Shown here: in pieces, positions 52,864-61,722 of the stretch
Position numbering within the stretch: the stretch's first letter is position 1
Layout of the letters: each line of letters opens with the position of its first letter
From: Paenibacillus sp. FSL H8-0332
GTDB taxonomy: Bacteria; Bacillota; Bacilli; Paenibacillales; Paenibacillaceae
Assembly: GCF_037963835.1 (NCBI RefSeq)
Contig: NZ_CP150145.1
Span: 7,006,001-7,070,000 of the forward strand
Reading direction: 5' to 3'
DNA: 64,000 bases
The notes under the pieces: generated by a model
Database searches by the model: none
Seen by the model: the letters and a program-made list of their open reading frames with translations, nothing else
Told to the model about the DNA's origin: nothing
Program-made: the position numbers and the translations under genes

Positions 52864-53682
52864 ATGAACACGATTTTTATCACGGGTGCTTCATCAGGCA
52901 TTGGGAGAGCTACAGCAAAGCATTTTGCTGAAAAAGGATGGAACGTAGTTGCCACGATGCGTTCACCTGAACAAGAAACTGAGCTTATTACACTGGATAA
53001 TGTGTTAGTGCTAAAGCTTGATGTTGAAAAAGAGACTACTATTCAAACTGCGTTAGCAAAAGCGATTGAGCGGTTCGGTACTATTGATGTTCTTCTCAAC
53101 AATGCTGGATATGGAACAATGGGTCTAATAGAAGCCGCTACGGAGGGGCAGATTAGAAGACAGTTTGAAGTGAACGTTTTTGGTCTGATCCGTATGACAA
53201 AAGCCATGCTGCCACATTTCCGGTCTAATCAAAAAGGGATGCTGATCAACATCTCTTCTATGGGTGGGAAAGTGACCTTCCCTACGATGTCTTTGTATCA
53301 TTCGTCCAAGTTTGCAGTGGAGGGTTTTTCTGAGTCCGTCTCTTATGAATTAGCATCACAAAACATCAAAGTAAAGTTGATTGAACCCGGTGCTATTCAT
53401 ACGGACTTCGGTGGAAGATCCATGGAATTCTTTTATAATGATGATTTAACAGACTACAAGCTATTTACTGCTGCATTTCGGGCTAAATTGGGTGATATGG
53501 AAAAACAACCGGCCTACGCCTCGCCTCCAGAAATGGTTGCCGAAACCATATACCAAGCGGCCACAGACAGTACAAGTCAATTCCGGTACATCGTCGGAGA
53601 TGATGCAAAGATGCTCATTCAGATGAAAGAAAATACGGATGAAGAAGAGTATTTAACTAATATCGCCCAGCATTTTGCTTGA
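52864..53682 (+). CDS. SDR-family oxidoreductase
   Basis: A 272-residue classical SDR: IFITGASSGIGRAT, LNNAGYGTMG, SSMGGKVTFPTMSLYHSSKFAVEGF with Ser, Tyr and Lys, and EPGAIHTDFGG. AGGAGG is 7 bases before the ATG at 52864; an ATG 6 bases earlier is too close. It is the second gene of the PadR operon and is AT-richer than the other SDR gene in the window. Confidence 0.92.
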   Translation: MNTIFITGASSGIGRATAKHFAEKGWNVVATMRSPEQETELITLDNVLVLKLDVEKETTIQTALAKAIERFGTIDVLLNNAGYGTMGLIEAATEGQIRRQFEVNVFGLIRMTKAMLPHFRSNQKGMLINISSMGGKVTFPTMSLYHSSKFAVEGFSESVSYELASQNIKVKLIEPGAIHTDFGGRSMEFFYNDDLTDYKLFTAAFRAKLGDMEKQPAYASPPEMVAETIYQAATDSTSQFRYIVGDDAKMLIQMKENTDEEEYLTNIAQHFA

Positions 53683-53767
53683 AAAGAGAATAAGTGCCTG
53701 ATTTTCGGCTATGAACGTCGTTAGCAAGAGGTATACTATACTCATCCTAAAACATGCAGGTGTAATC

Positions 53768-54838
53768 ATGATTCAAAATGAGGAACGCAAATTAGAGTAT
53801 TATAAAGCCCTTATCGAGAAAAAATCTGACTATGAAGGCGTCTTCTATGTGGGGGTCACCTCCACCGGCGTATTTTGCCGGCCTACTTGTCCAGCCAGGA
53901 AACCAAAGTACGATAACTGCGAGTTCTACGAGACAGCACAGCAGGCACTTCTAGCTTCCTTCCGCCCATGCCAGCGCTGTCGGCCCTTGTCCCATCCGAA
54001 TCAAGTCTCCGATATCGTCCGGCTACTGGTCGAGGCCGTTGAGCAAAACCCGGAGAAGCGGTGGAAGGGACAAGACTTCAAGGCACTATCCATTGATGAA
54101 TCGACCGCCCGCCGTCAATTTAAAAAGCGCTTTGGCATGACATTCGTTGAATATGCCAGGTCCCGTCGAATGGGATTGGCTTTGAAGAGCATCCGATCGG
54201 GGGGAAAGCTAATTGATACACAATTAGCTTCTGGCTATGATTCCAGCAGCGGATTCCGGGACGCCTTCTCCCGCATTATGGGCGCAACGCCTACGCGGTT
54301 AGATGATAGCCTTATTCTTAGAGCATCGTGGCTGGACACGCAACTCGGCCCTATGATGGCAATAGCGGACGACAATGAGCTATATCTCCTGGAATTCGTA
54401 GATCGCCGGGGTTTAGAACGCGAGGTCGAACGGTTAAGGGCAAGACTACAAGCGGCAATTATACCTGGGCAGACCACCCCTATTCAGTCAATTGAGAATG
54501 AACTGAGTCAGTTTTTTGAAGGAACGTTAACCGAATTTAAGACGCCTCTCCATCTAATGGGATCGCCATTTCAGAAGAGCGTGTGGGAACAGTTAATGAA
54601 GATTCCACCGGGCGAAACCCGCTCTTACGCTGATATCGCACTGGCGCTTGGCAAGCCCACCGCATATCGTGCGGTAGCACAAGCGAATGGGGCCAATCAA
54701 CTGGCGATCGTCATTCCCTGTCATCGTGTAATTAACGTCAGTGGTGAACTCGGCGGGTATGGCGGCGGAGTCGCACGCAAAGAATGGCTGCTAAATCATG
54801 AGAAAATCGGGGGTCAAAAAAATGAAAAATCAACTTGA
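53768..54838 (+). CDS. ada: Ada-type alkylation-repair protein (AdaA-AdaB fused)
   Basis: A 356-residue protein with three parts: the N-terminal phosphotriester-accepting zinc domain (GVFCRPTCPARKP and CQRCRP, four Cys), an AraC-type DNA-binding segment (STARRQFKKRFGMTFVEYARSRRMGLA), and a C-terminal O6-methylguanine methyltransferase with the active IVIPCHRVI. It transfers alkyl groups from DNA to itself and activates repair genes. B. subtilis has separate AdaA and AdaB, but here they are fused as in E. coli Ada. The ATG at 53768 is used. The stop overlaps the next gene by 17 bases. Confidence 0.93.
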   Translation: MIQNEERKLEYYKALIEKKSDYEGVFYVGVTSTGVFCRPTCPARKPKYDNCEFYETAQQALLASFRPCQRCRPLSHPNQVSDIVRLLVEAVEQNPEKRWKGQDFKALSIDESTARRQFKKRFGMTFVEYARSRRMGLALKSIRSGGKLIDTQLASGYDSSSGFRDAFSRIMGATPTRLDDSLILRASWLDTQLGPMMAIADDNELYLLEFVDRRGLEREVERLRARLQAAIIPGQTTPIQSIENELSQFFEGTLTEFKTPLHLMGSPFQKSVWEQLMKIPPGETRSYADIALALGKPTAYRAVAQANGANQLAIVIPCHRVINVSGELGGYGGGVARKEWLLNHEKIGGQKNEKST

Positions 54839-55601
54839 ACAGGCACAGAAGTTACACGATCTGCACAGAAGCGGCAATCCGCTAGTCCTTATCAATGCCT
54901 GGGACGCCGGAAGCGCGCAAATTATTCAAGGAGCAGGGGGCCAAGTCATTGCCACCGGCAGCTGGTCTGTAGCTGCTGCACATGGATACGAGGATGGAGA
55001 GAAGCTTCCTTTCGACCTCGTTCTATCCAATCTTCAGCGGATAAGCAATAGCGTAGATCTGCCCATTACAATTGATATAGAAGGCGGTTATGGATCATCT
55101 CCCGAAATGATCAAGAACAATGTGCTAAAGATCATCGGGTGTGGAGCCGTAGGAGTCAATCTTGAAGATCAAAAGATCCATGAGCCGGGATTATACGCCA
55201 TAGATGAGCAAGCCTTGCGTATCGCAGCTGTGCGGGAAGCCGCTGAGCATACTTCGATTCCCCTTTTTATTAATGCTCGAACTGATGTCTTCTTAGAGAC
55301 ACCAACAGATGAGCATGACGAGGCTCACTTGGATGCTGTCCTTCAAAGGGTACATGCCTATACAGAGGCCGGAGCTCACGGAATTTTTGTGCCGGGTTTG
55401 TGTAACGAGAGGCTGATCGAGAAATTATGCCAGCAGTCTTCAATCCCTGTTAATGTTATGATTTCCTCGGACTCACCCCCACTCCAGAAGCTGGCATTAT
55501 TAGGCGTCGCTCGCATCAGCTACGGCCCGCATCCGTACTTGATCTTGATGGATGCATTAAAACAAGCTGCTGTGAGAGCCCTAGCATTACAGGAATTGTG
55601 A
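54822..55601 (+). CDS. Isocitrate lyase/PEP mutase-family protein
   Basis: A 259-residue TIM-barrel enzyme: LVLINAWDAGSAQIIQGAG, LPITIDIEGGYG (metal-binding Asp/Glu), GAVGVNLEDQ, LFINARTDVFL. The KKCGH-like catalytic Cys loop of isocitrate lyase is missing; family members include oxaloacetate hydrolases, PEP mutases and uncharacterised proteins. The ATG at 54822 follows GGGGGTC and overlaps the end of ada, so it is co-expressed. Why it is linked to alkylation repair is not known. Confidence 0.85.
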   Translation: MKNQLEQAQKLHDLHRSGNPLVLINAWDAGSAQIIQGAGGQVIATGSWSVAAAHGYEDGEKLPFDLVLSNLQRISNSVDLPITIDIEGGYGSSPEMIKNNVLKIIGCGAVGVNLEDQKIHEPGLYAIDEQALRIAAVREAAEHTSIPLFINARTDVFLETPTDEHDEAHLDAVLQRVHAYTEAGAHGIFVPGLCNERLIEKLCQQSSIPVNVMISSDSPPLQKLALLGVARISYGPHPYLILMDALKQAAVRALALQEL

Positions 55602-55742
55602 ATGAGGCAGGACTAATTAATCTGGTACCCTTTCCATACACTTTATAAATTGGAACTTCTATGTTGTCTATGAAATCCCCAGCCCTAGCTGGTAGCCCGT
55701 GCCCATGGGTATGATTTTGGCGCTAATGTGAATGAAGGAACC

Positions 55743-56084
55743 TCACCGATTCTCTGCTCCCCACTCGCACAGCTGCTCCAACACAGGTAGAAGGGTCTGC
55801 CCTTTCGGTGTCAGCGAATACTCCACTTTGGGCGGAATCTGCGGATACTCCACGCGCTTCACCAGCCCGTCAGCCTCCAATTCCTTAAGCTGCGCGCTGA
55901 GAACCTTGTAAGTCACCGCTCCGAGCTGTCTCTGCATTTCGTTGAACCGAATCGAGGGTTTGGCGGACAGCAGATACAGAATCGCCATCTTCCACTTCCC
56001 GCCGATCACCGACATCGTATAACCGAATGGTGTGTCTTGGATCACCGTCTCCTTGCCCTTCAAATCAGAAATGCCCATATTCAC
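55743..56084 (-). CDS. HxlR-family transcriptional regulator (intact module)
   Basis: A 113-residue winged-helix protein: FGYTMSVIGGKWKMAILYLLSAKPSIRFNEMQRQLGAVTYKVLSAQLKELEADGLVKRVEY. It lacks the common N-terminal Cys used by redox-sensing HypR-type members. Start at GTG 56084 or ATG 56078 (AAAGGAT upstream). It is divergent from ridA, and the shared spacer contains a CTTTACTT-TG-AAGTAAAG palindrome, its likely operator. Two damaged copies of this gene occur near 41.5 and 44.8 kb. Confidence 0.9.
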   Translation of the reverse strand: MNMGISDLKGKETVIQDTPFGYTMSVIGGKWKMAILYLLSAKPSIRFNEMQRQLGAVTYKVLSAQLKELEADGLVKRVEYPQIPPKVEYSLTPKGQTLLPVLEQLCEWGAENR

Positions 56085-56154
56085 GCTATCCTTTCGGATA
56101 GTAGCCCACTTGTTTGTGCGTACTATCCCTTTATTTTCGCTCAGTCTATAATAG

Positions 56155-56172
56155 CTTTACTTTGAAGTAAAG
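56155..56172. promoter_or_regulatory. HxlR operator candidate, ridA side
   Basis: CTTTACTT-TG-AAGTAAAG is a perfect inverted repeat with 8-base arms, just upstream of the RidA ribosome site. The same core, TTACTT-N2-AAGTAA, is found before the other HxlR gene at 60323-60336. Confidence 0.72.
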
Positions 56173-56183
56173 GGGCTAAAGCA

Positions 56184-56567
56184 ATGACAACCATTCGAAC
56201 GTACAACCATAACCTCTGGGATCACGGGATTTCGCAGGGGTACCTTGTCGACAACACGCTGTATATCTCGGGACAGTTCTCCCATAATGCGGAGGGCAAC
56301 TTCGTCGGAGCAGGCGATATTAAGGCACAGATGACGCAGACGCTGAAGAATTTGGATACCGTGCTACAAGAGTTCGGAGCGACAAAGGATAATCTGGCTT
56401 ACGTGGAGCTGTATCTGACGAATGCGCAGGAGCACGGGGAAACCGCGATCGGACTGTTCAAAAAGTATGTCGGAGAGCATCGGCCGGCGGGGAGCATGAT
56501 CGGGGTGACTTACCTGGCATTTCCAGAACAGTGGGTAGAGGTTCGGGCTGTGGCACATGTAGGTTAA
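56184..56567 (+). CDS. RidA/YjgF-family protein
   Basis: A 127-residue RidA-family protein: TLYISGQFSHNAEGNFVGAGDIKAQMTQTLKNLDTVLQEFGATKDN, then VGEHRPAGSMIGVTYLAFPEQWVEVRAVAHV. The Arg of the enamine-deaminase active site (HRPAGS context, versus RPAR in RidA) has no obvious counterpart, so activity on 2-aminoacrylate is uncertain. It belongs to the less typical RutC/Rid subgroups. AAAGGGG precedes the ATG. It is controlled by the divergent HxlR in a module of which copies lie at 41.5 and 45 kb. Confidence 0.88.
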   Translation: MTTIRTYNHNLWDHGISQGYLVDNTLYISGQFSHNAEGNFVGAGDIKAQMTQTLKNLDTVLQEFGATKDNLAYVELYLTNAQEHGETAIGLFKKYVGEHRPAGSMIGVTYLAFPEQWVEVRAVAHVG

Positions 56568-56665
56568 GAAAAAAGAGGGGGCCTCCTAACCTTTGATCGC
56601 AAATACGATGGCGCGGGGCTAATTCGTCAGGTATTGAGGATGGTCCTTAAAACCGTTAGCTTATC

Positions 56666-57364
56666 TTACCCCCGCCTGATGTGATCGACGTTCCGGTTCA
56701 TCAGATGCCGAACCACCCTGCTATAGATTATTTTCTTGAACGGGCTGAGCCCTTGCGGATGAGCCGTGAAGAAAGCATCGGGACTATCGTAAATCCCGAA
56801 ATCCTGAACGATGCCTTCTTTTTGCACGTAGGTATCATTTTCGTTCCAATAGATCTCCGGCTTTTGAAAATTATCGGTTGCAACGCCATACCCGCAAAAT
56901 GAACCCGTACACTGTTCGAATCTTTGCTGAAGCTTGGTCAAATAGGGGACATCCAGTATAAATCCCTCAATATTCAGCCACTTATCTTCATATAGCACTT
57001 CAACCCAGCTATGAATGATCTCCAGGGGGGACAGTTGGTAATACCACCCTTTCATTGCCCCCTTTTGCAGCTTCTTGTCGATGGCAAATCCATGCATACG
57101 GCATGGCACGCCCACAGCCCTTAGCAGCGCCATAAATAGCACTCCCTTTGTATTACACTGACCGTAGCCATCCTGCAATACTACCGATGCCGGAATATCA
57201 TCCGCCCGGTTATAGCCGAACCGCATTTCGTCACGAACGTAGTTATAGATGCCAAGAATTTGGTCCTTCCTGGACATCGAATCCCACTGGCGGCTGTGAA
57301 CAATTTGCTGGATCAATGGGTGAGAATAGTTCAGCAATTCGGTTTCCTTCAAGTATGCACTCAT
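56666..57364 (-). CDS. Transglutaminase-like cysteine protease-fold protein (intact)
   Basis: A 232-residue protein of the transglutaminase core superfamily: catalytic Cys in DGYGQCNTKGVLFMALLRAVG, His in EIIHSWVEVLYEDKWLNIEGFILD, followed by the Asp. No signal peptide, so it is cytoplasmic. AGGAGGTG precedes the ATG at 57364. The AraC gene ends 29 bases upstream, so the two are probably one operon. Fragments of it recur at 42499-42690 and 44370-44572. Confidence 0.87.
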   Translation of the reverse strand: MSAYLKETELLNYSHPLIQQIVHSRQWDSMSRKDQILGIYNYVRDEMRFGYNRADDIPASVVLQDGYGQCNTKGVLFMALLRAVGVPCRMHGFAIDKKLQKGAMKGWYYQLSPLEIIHSWVEVLYEDKWLNIEGFILDVPYLTKLQQRFEQCTGSFCGYGVATDNFQKPEIYWNENDTYVQKEGIVQDFGIYDSPDAFFTAHPQGLSPFKKIIYSRVVRHLMNRNVDHIRRG

Positions 57365-57393
57365 GGAACACACCTCCTGCACCCATTGTAAGG

Positions 57394-58158
57394 TTAATGC
57401 AGGCAAGAAACTTTTAAAAAGACGCTATCTTTGCGAATATCCTTCGCCGTCATTCCCAGCAACTGCTTGCTGGTGGCGGCTAAATGGGACGGACTGTCAA
57501 ATCCTGCTGCCATAGCCGCATCCGTAATGCTGAGCCCCTCAAAAATGAAATAGGCCGCCTTCTGCAGCTTATGCAGCACCATGTACCCGCTAAGCGATAT
57601 GCCAGTATTTTCTTTAAAGAGGTGCGACAATCTGCTGTTGGATAAACCAAATTGCCGGGCGTATTGACTGACGGAGTGTTCGGATTTGGTGCAATCTTTG
57701 ATGAGCTGAATACACTCTCTTATTCTCGGATCAACAATAGCAGTATTCACCTGCTGTACGCCCAATAGCATCATGAGTTGTCCCAGAAAAGAACGATAGC
57801 TGTCCGGGTCCTTAACACCAGCATACTCTTTACGCACAAATTCGCGAATGCTCTTCATCATTCCTTGCGGAAATATATGAACCTGCTTCCCCGCCAGAAC
57901 CCGCTTAAAGCTTGCAGCCATTTCAGAGGTGCTGTCTATCAGAAGGAGCATCAACGGGTGTCCCGCTTCTTTTAAGCGATGAACGACGTTCGAATTGATA
58001 ATGATACCTGGACCACTCAAGCTTTGCCCTGCCACCTCAATGTCAAATTCGCCCATTAATGAGATCGTCACCTGTAAAAAAGAATGCCGGTGCTCTTCCG
58101 CATCAATCGAATCTGACACCACCATCAAGTGATGCTCCGCTCCATATAAATTCATCAT
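57394..58158 (-). CDS. AraC-family regulator with cupin-type N-terminal domain
   Basis: A 254-residue regulator. The first half is a cupin-like sensor (AEEHRHSFLQVTISLMGEFDIEVAGQSL, MLLLIDSTSE) and the C-terminal part has two HTH motifs (HSVSQYARQFGLSNSRLSHLFKENTGISLSGYMVLHKLQKA and LSITDAAMAAGFDSPSHLAATSKQLLG). It lies between a small unknown gene (7 bases upstream) and the transglutaminase-like gene (29 bases downstream), all in the same direction. Confidence 0.88.
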   Translation of the reverse strand: MMNLYGAEHHLMVVSDSIDAEEHRHSFLQVTISLMGEFDIEVAGQSLSGPGIIINSNVVHRLKEAGHPLMLLLIDSTSEMAASFKRVLAGKQVHIFPQGMMKSIREFVRKEYAGVKDPDSYRSFLGQLMMLLGVQQVNTAIVDPRIRECIQLIKDCTKSEHSVSQYARQFGLSNSRLSHLFKENTGISLSGYMVLHKLQKAAYFIFEGLSITDAAMAAGFDSPSHLAATSKQLLGMTAKDIRKDSVFLKVSCLH

Positions 58159-58165
58159 GTTCTAA

Positions 58166-58606
58166 TCACGGAAAATCCAGCTCATCATCGATGACACGGA
58201 ATATCTCCCTACTACGCACCGGGTATCGGGCATCCAGTTCCTCCCACTTCTGCTTCGGTAAAATCAAAAATTCGTGCGTATCGGAAAGATACGAGGCCTC
58301 AAATAGTCGAATTTCGTATTTCTCCCGGATCAGCTCCTGAAAGCCGCGAATCGTGATATAGCGATCATTTCCGGTAAAGGTAAGCGCAATCGAATGCATT
58401 TGTCCATTGTAGGTAACATCCAGTCCTTTGTCCGTAGGCGTCACCTCGACCGTTTCATCGGGAAGCTGTTTACCGAACAAGCGGACGATCTCCTCGTCCT
58501 CCTCTCCCCAATCTACAATGACGCTGTACACAAAAGCAAATTGCTGCAGCTGTCGCCCATCTCCTTCGAATAGCAATGTCAGCTCGCTGTCGCTTGGCAT
58601 TCTCAT
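58166..58606 (-). CDS. Protein of unknown function (146 residues)
   Basis: A 146-residue acidic protein rich in beta strands (ELTLLFEGDGRQLQQFAFVYSVIVDW, KGLDVTYNGQMHSIALTFTG, HEFLILPKQKWEELDARYPV). No membrane segment. Family not recognised. The ATG follows AGGAGGATACTGG. Only 7 bases separate it from the AraC gene, so it probably shares the operon. Confidence 0.65.
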   Translation of the reverse strand: MRMPSDSELTLLFEGDGRQLQQFAFVYSVIVDWGEEDEEIVRLFGKQLPDETVEVTPTDKGLDVTYNGQMHSIALTFTGNDRYITIRGFQELIREKYEIRLFEASYLSDTHEFLILPKQKWEELDARYPVRSREIFRVIDDELDFP

Positions 58607-58756
58607 CCCAGTATCCTCCTTGTGTTCACTTAATTAATATACTCCCGACGCCGTCATATACAAAATACATAGCATATTCCTGCAAACTTAGGCAAGCATT
58701 GCAGGGTATTTCAATGATAGCTGCTGTATAGTAATTAGTGAAAGGCAGGTGAGTAT

Positions 58757-59605
58757 ATGGATTGGTTAAACAGATTTAACAGCGCAATTGATTATATAGA
58801 AAGTAACCTTGATAACGAAATTGACTATTCTTATATTGCAAAAATTGCTTGCTGCTCCGAGTTCCACTTTTCGCGAATGTTCTCATCTTTAGCCAATGTT
58901 ACCCTCGCTGAATATATTCGTCGTAGAAGGCTTACTAAGGCGGCTTTTGAAGTACAGAAACATAGTGCAAAGATTACTGATATTTCTATGAAATACGGAT
59001 ATAGTTCCCCTGATGCTTTTACAAGAGCCTTTCGCCAACTGCATGGCGTTACACCTGCATCCGTTCGTGAAAGCAATGTTCAGTTGAAAGCATATCCTCG
59101 CATGTCCTTTCAGATTACCATAAAAGGAGTCACTGAGATGGAGTATCGAATTGAAAATATTGATTGTAACCTCCGTTTTGCAGTTAAAAGGGAAACGGTA
59201 AAAACTGAAGATGCTTTTAATACGGTTCCGCAATTGTGGGCCACAGCACAATCAAATGGATTTCTTCAAAAGCTGATAGACATGTCCTGGGAAAATCCAA
59301 AGTGCCAACTTGAAGGGTTACTTGGTATCTTTGGTAAAGACGCGGCAATTAAAGAGGATACCTTTGATTTACTCATGGGGTGTAGATATGACGGAAATAT
59401 ACCGAACGATATGGAAGAACTAATTCTTCCTCCCTCTGTATTTGCTGTTTTCCCCAACGATAACGTTAATGCTTGGCAGCGCTTATATACAGAATGGCTT
59501 CCTACATCTGGATACGAGCTTGCCAATCTCCCTTGTATAGAGAATTTTTTGGCTCCAGGAGCCAAAATAGAACAAGAATTATGGGTTCCAATCATTGCCA
59601 AGTAG
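58757..59605 (+). CDS. AraC-family regulator with GyrI-like effector domain
   Basis: A 282-residue Rob/SoxS-like regulator: HTH motifs at the N-terminus (YSYIAKIACCSEFHFSRMFSSLANVTLAEYIRRRRLTKAAFE and AKITDISMKYGYSSPDAFTRAFRQLHGVTP), then a GyrI-like domain (MSFQITIKGVTEMEYRIE to EQELWVPIIAK). AT-rich. It converges with the nitroreductase gene, and the 3' ends overlap by 27 bases. AGGTGAG precedes the ATG. Confidence 0.9.
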   Translation: MDWLNRFNSAIDYIESNLDNEIDYSYIAKIACCSEFHFSRMFSSLANVTLAEYIRRRRLTKAAFEVQKHSAKITDISMKYGYSSPDAFTRAFRQLHGVTPASVRESNVQLKAYPRMSFQITIKGVTEMEYRIENIDCNLRFAVKRETVKTEDAFNTVPQLWATAQSNGFLQKLIDMSWENPKCQLEGLLGIFGKDAAIKEDTFDLLMGCRYDGNIPNDMEELILPPSVFAVFPNDNVNAWQRLYTEWLPTSGYELANLPCIENFLAPGAKIEQELWVPIIAK

Positions 59606-60235
59606 CAACGAAGGTACCCGATCTATAAACGTTATCTCCTCAATATCATGTCTTACAGTGGAATGACCCTCTTGAATCCCTCTGCCCACACTTAATAACA
59701 TAATGTCTTCATAGTGCTGGGGAATATTGAGCACTTTAAAAAGAGCATCTTTATCATAACCTGACATCGTGATTGTCTGGTACCCTTTTTCGTTCAAAAT
59801 AAGGACTAAGGTCATTGCAGCCAGACTGCCATCGCGGACCAGCTCTTTTAAATAATCTTGATTAGACATGTTTCGATAATAACCAAGGGCTGCATTTGTT
59901 AAATGCGTTTTAGTCTCTTGGGTGAAATAACCTTTCTCCAAAGCCTTGTCTTGAATAGCATGGATATTCTCAGCATGAAAAGTACGGTAATCCCCCAAGA
60001 TCAAAATCAAATAACTGGAGGTTTCAACCTGCTCCTGATTATATGCAATGGGTCTAACTTTAGCTCGCAACTCCTTATCCTCGATGAGTAAATAACGTGT
60101 ACTCTGAATGTTATTTCCGTTTGGTGATTTGGCTGCCAGTTCAATCGAATCAAGGATTTCCTTTCTTTCAATCGCATAGTTTGGATCATAATGTCTGACC
60201 GATTTCCTTTGTAAAATAATATCCTGCAAACTCAC
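59579..60235 (-). CDS. Nitroreductase-family oxidoreductase
   Basis: A protein of about 218 residues with the nitroreductase start DIILQRKSVRHYDPNYAIERKEILDSIELAAKSPNGNNIQSTRYLLIED and the FMN-site region YDKDALFKVLNIPQHYEDIMLLSVGRG. GTG at 60235 is favoured over ATG 60250 because a GGGGGGCG site precedes it. It is divergent from a HxlR gene whose operator-like palindrome lies in the spacer, so it is the likely target. HxlR-nitroreductase pairs are common (compare YodB-AzoR1). Confidence 0.87.
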   Translation of the reverse strand: MSLQDIILQRKSVRHYDPNYAIERKEILDSIELAAKSPNGNNIQSTRYLLIEDKELRAKVRPIAYNQEQVETSSYLILILGDYRTFHAENIHAIQDKALEKGYFTQETKTHLTNAALGYYRNMSNQDYLKELVRDGSLAAMTLVLILNEKGYQTITMSGYDKDALFKVLNIPQHYEDIMLLSVGRGIQEGHSTVRHDIEEITFIDRVPSLLLGNDWNP

Positions 60236-60322
60236 TTTAACGCCCCCCATAGATTAGATTTGCTATAATCATATTATCTGGAGCGTCTGCAATTGAAAAT
60301 ACTGCACTTTATAGTCACTAGG

Positions 60323-60336
60323 TTACTTCAAAGTAA
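60323..60336. promoter_or_regulatory. HxlR operator candidate, nitroreductase spacer
   Basis: TTACTT-CA-AAGTAA, a perfect inverted repeat with 6-base arms, 10 bases before the HxlR ATG. It shares the core TTACTT-N2-AAGTAA with 56155-56172. Confidence 0.7.
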
Positions 60337-60346
60337 GGAGGATATC

Positions 60347-60709
60347 ATGAATAAAATAAATACAGGTTTTGATGTGGTACAAAATATCATTAGTGGTAAA
60401 TGGAAAAGCATTATCCTGTATCAATTAGGATATGAGCATAATCGCACAAAAGACTTACTCAAGATTTGTGAAGGCGTCTCACATAAAGTTTTAAACGAAC
60501 AATTAAAGCAACTGCAACAGGATGGATTAGTTAATCGAGCCGTGTATGCAGACGAGGTTCCCATTAGAGTAGAATACTCAATAACAGACTATGGACGGAC
60601 ATTGCTTCCATTATTAAAAGAAATGTGTGATGCGGGCGATAACCATCTTAAAAGAGAGGGGATCACCGCAGGTAACCATAAAATCTGCGAACATTCTAAA
60701 TCGCTGTGA
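60347..60709 (+). CDS. HxlR-family transcriptional regulator
   Basis: A 120-residue protein: FDVVQNIISGKWKSIILYQLGYEHNRTKDLLKICEGVSHKVLNEQLKQLQQDGLVNRAVYADEVPIRVEYSI. AAGGAGG lies 5 bases before the ATG at 60347. Cys residues in LLKICEG and KEMCDAG may sense electrophiles or thiols. It is divergent from the nitroreductase gene, with a palindromic operator between. Confidence 0.9.
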   Translation: MNKINTGFDVVQNIISGKWKSIILYQLGYEHNRTKDLLKICEGVSHKVLNEQLKQLQQDGLVNRAVYADEVPIRVEYSITDYGRTLLPLLKEMCDAGDNHLKREGITAGNHKICEHSKSL

Positions 60710-60741
60710 TCAAAACATGAACTGTAGAGTTACTGCTTAAC

Positions 60742-61686
60742 TCATCTGTTGTTTTGAACAAGCATACTGTTAAAGAGCCAGCGAAAGTTCCATCTGAAAT
60801 ACTGGGGCAGATGCCAATCCTCATACCCTTTTAAAACCCCTTGTTCCAGCCAGTAAGACTCTGATTGCCCGCTTTTTACAGCTCCAGAAACATAAGTGAT
60901 CGTTTTCTCCAAAAAGCGTATGACATCCGTGATTCGATCTGTATTAGATACATCTCCGTGCCCCGGAACGACAGTATCGATCTTGAGATCTTGTTGCATG
61001 CGTTTAAGGATGCGTATCCAGGCGTACGGATTACCGTAGGGAATGACCGGAATGGTCTTAGTTGATACCAAATCACCTGCAATCAAAGTTCGCTCCTCTG
61101 GAACGTACACCACGGCATCACTTAAAGAATGACCGCCTCCGTAAGACAACACTTCGATGGTTCGCTTTGTTCCCCGAATCACGAGTTTGTCGTCAAAGGT
61201 TATCGCGGGGACCACCCTGCGAAGGGAAGGGATCGTATCATACAGCGCATGCTGCACGGAAAGATCATAGTCGATTTCAGTGAGCATATGAGGATCTCTG
61301 TGCTGTGAACGTTCATGCTGTAGGCTAGTTATTAACTTGCGAATGTTTTGTTGCATGACATCAATATTCACTTCACCCATATCAGCAAGCAAATCTCTTG
61401 TCCACACAGTAGATATCAATTCGCTGCTCATAAATTCCTGATTGCCGTTGACATGATCTCCATGGAAATGTGTATTCACTACGTATTTGACCGGTTTGTT
61501 CGTTAATTGTTCAGCAGTATGACGTAACAAAGCAGCAGAATTCGGCAGATTGGTGGTATCCACTACCACGGTTAAATCCCCAAGATCAATAATGGCTGCA
61601 TTCCCCAGAGAGCCGCTGCCGGGAACCGAAATAGCCCCCCAGATACCCTCCGATGCTTGTTGAATCGTGAAATATTCGTTATTCAT
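60742..61686 (-). CDS. MBL-fold metallo-hydrolase
   Basis: A 314-residue metallo-beta-lactamase-fold hydrolase with the zinc motif NTHFHGDHVNG, GGGHSLSDAVVYVPEERTLIAGDLV and VVPGHGDV, all intact. It resembles Bacillus proteins annotated as quorum-quenching or SoxH/hydroxyacylglutathione-hydrolase-like. AAAGGGGTG precedes the ATG. A MerR regulator lies divergently, and its operator fits the MBL gene promoter, so it is inducible. Substrate unknown. Confidence 0.87.
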   Translation of the reverse strand: MNNEYFTIQQASEGIWGAISVPGSGSLGNAAIIDLGDLTVVVDTTNLPNSAALLRHTAEQLTNKPVKYVVNTHFHGDHVNGNQEFMSSELISTVWTRDLLADMGEVNIDVMQQNIRKLITSLQHERSQHRDPHMLTEIDYDLSVQHALYDTIPSLRRVVPAITFDDKLVIRGTKRTIEVLSYGGGHSLSDAVVYVPEERTLIAGDLVSTKTIPVIPYGNPYAWIRILKRMQQDLKIDTVVPGHGDVSNTDRITDVIRFLEKTITYVSGAVKSGQSESYWLEQGVLKGYEDWHLPQYFRWNFRWLFNSMLVQNNR

Positions 61687-61722
61687 TATGACACCCCTTT
61701 AGTGTTTGTTCCTGTATTCGAA

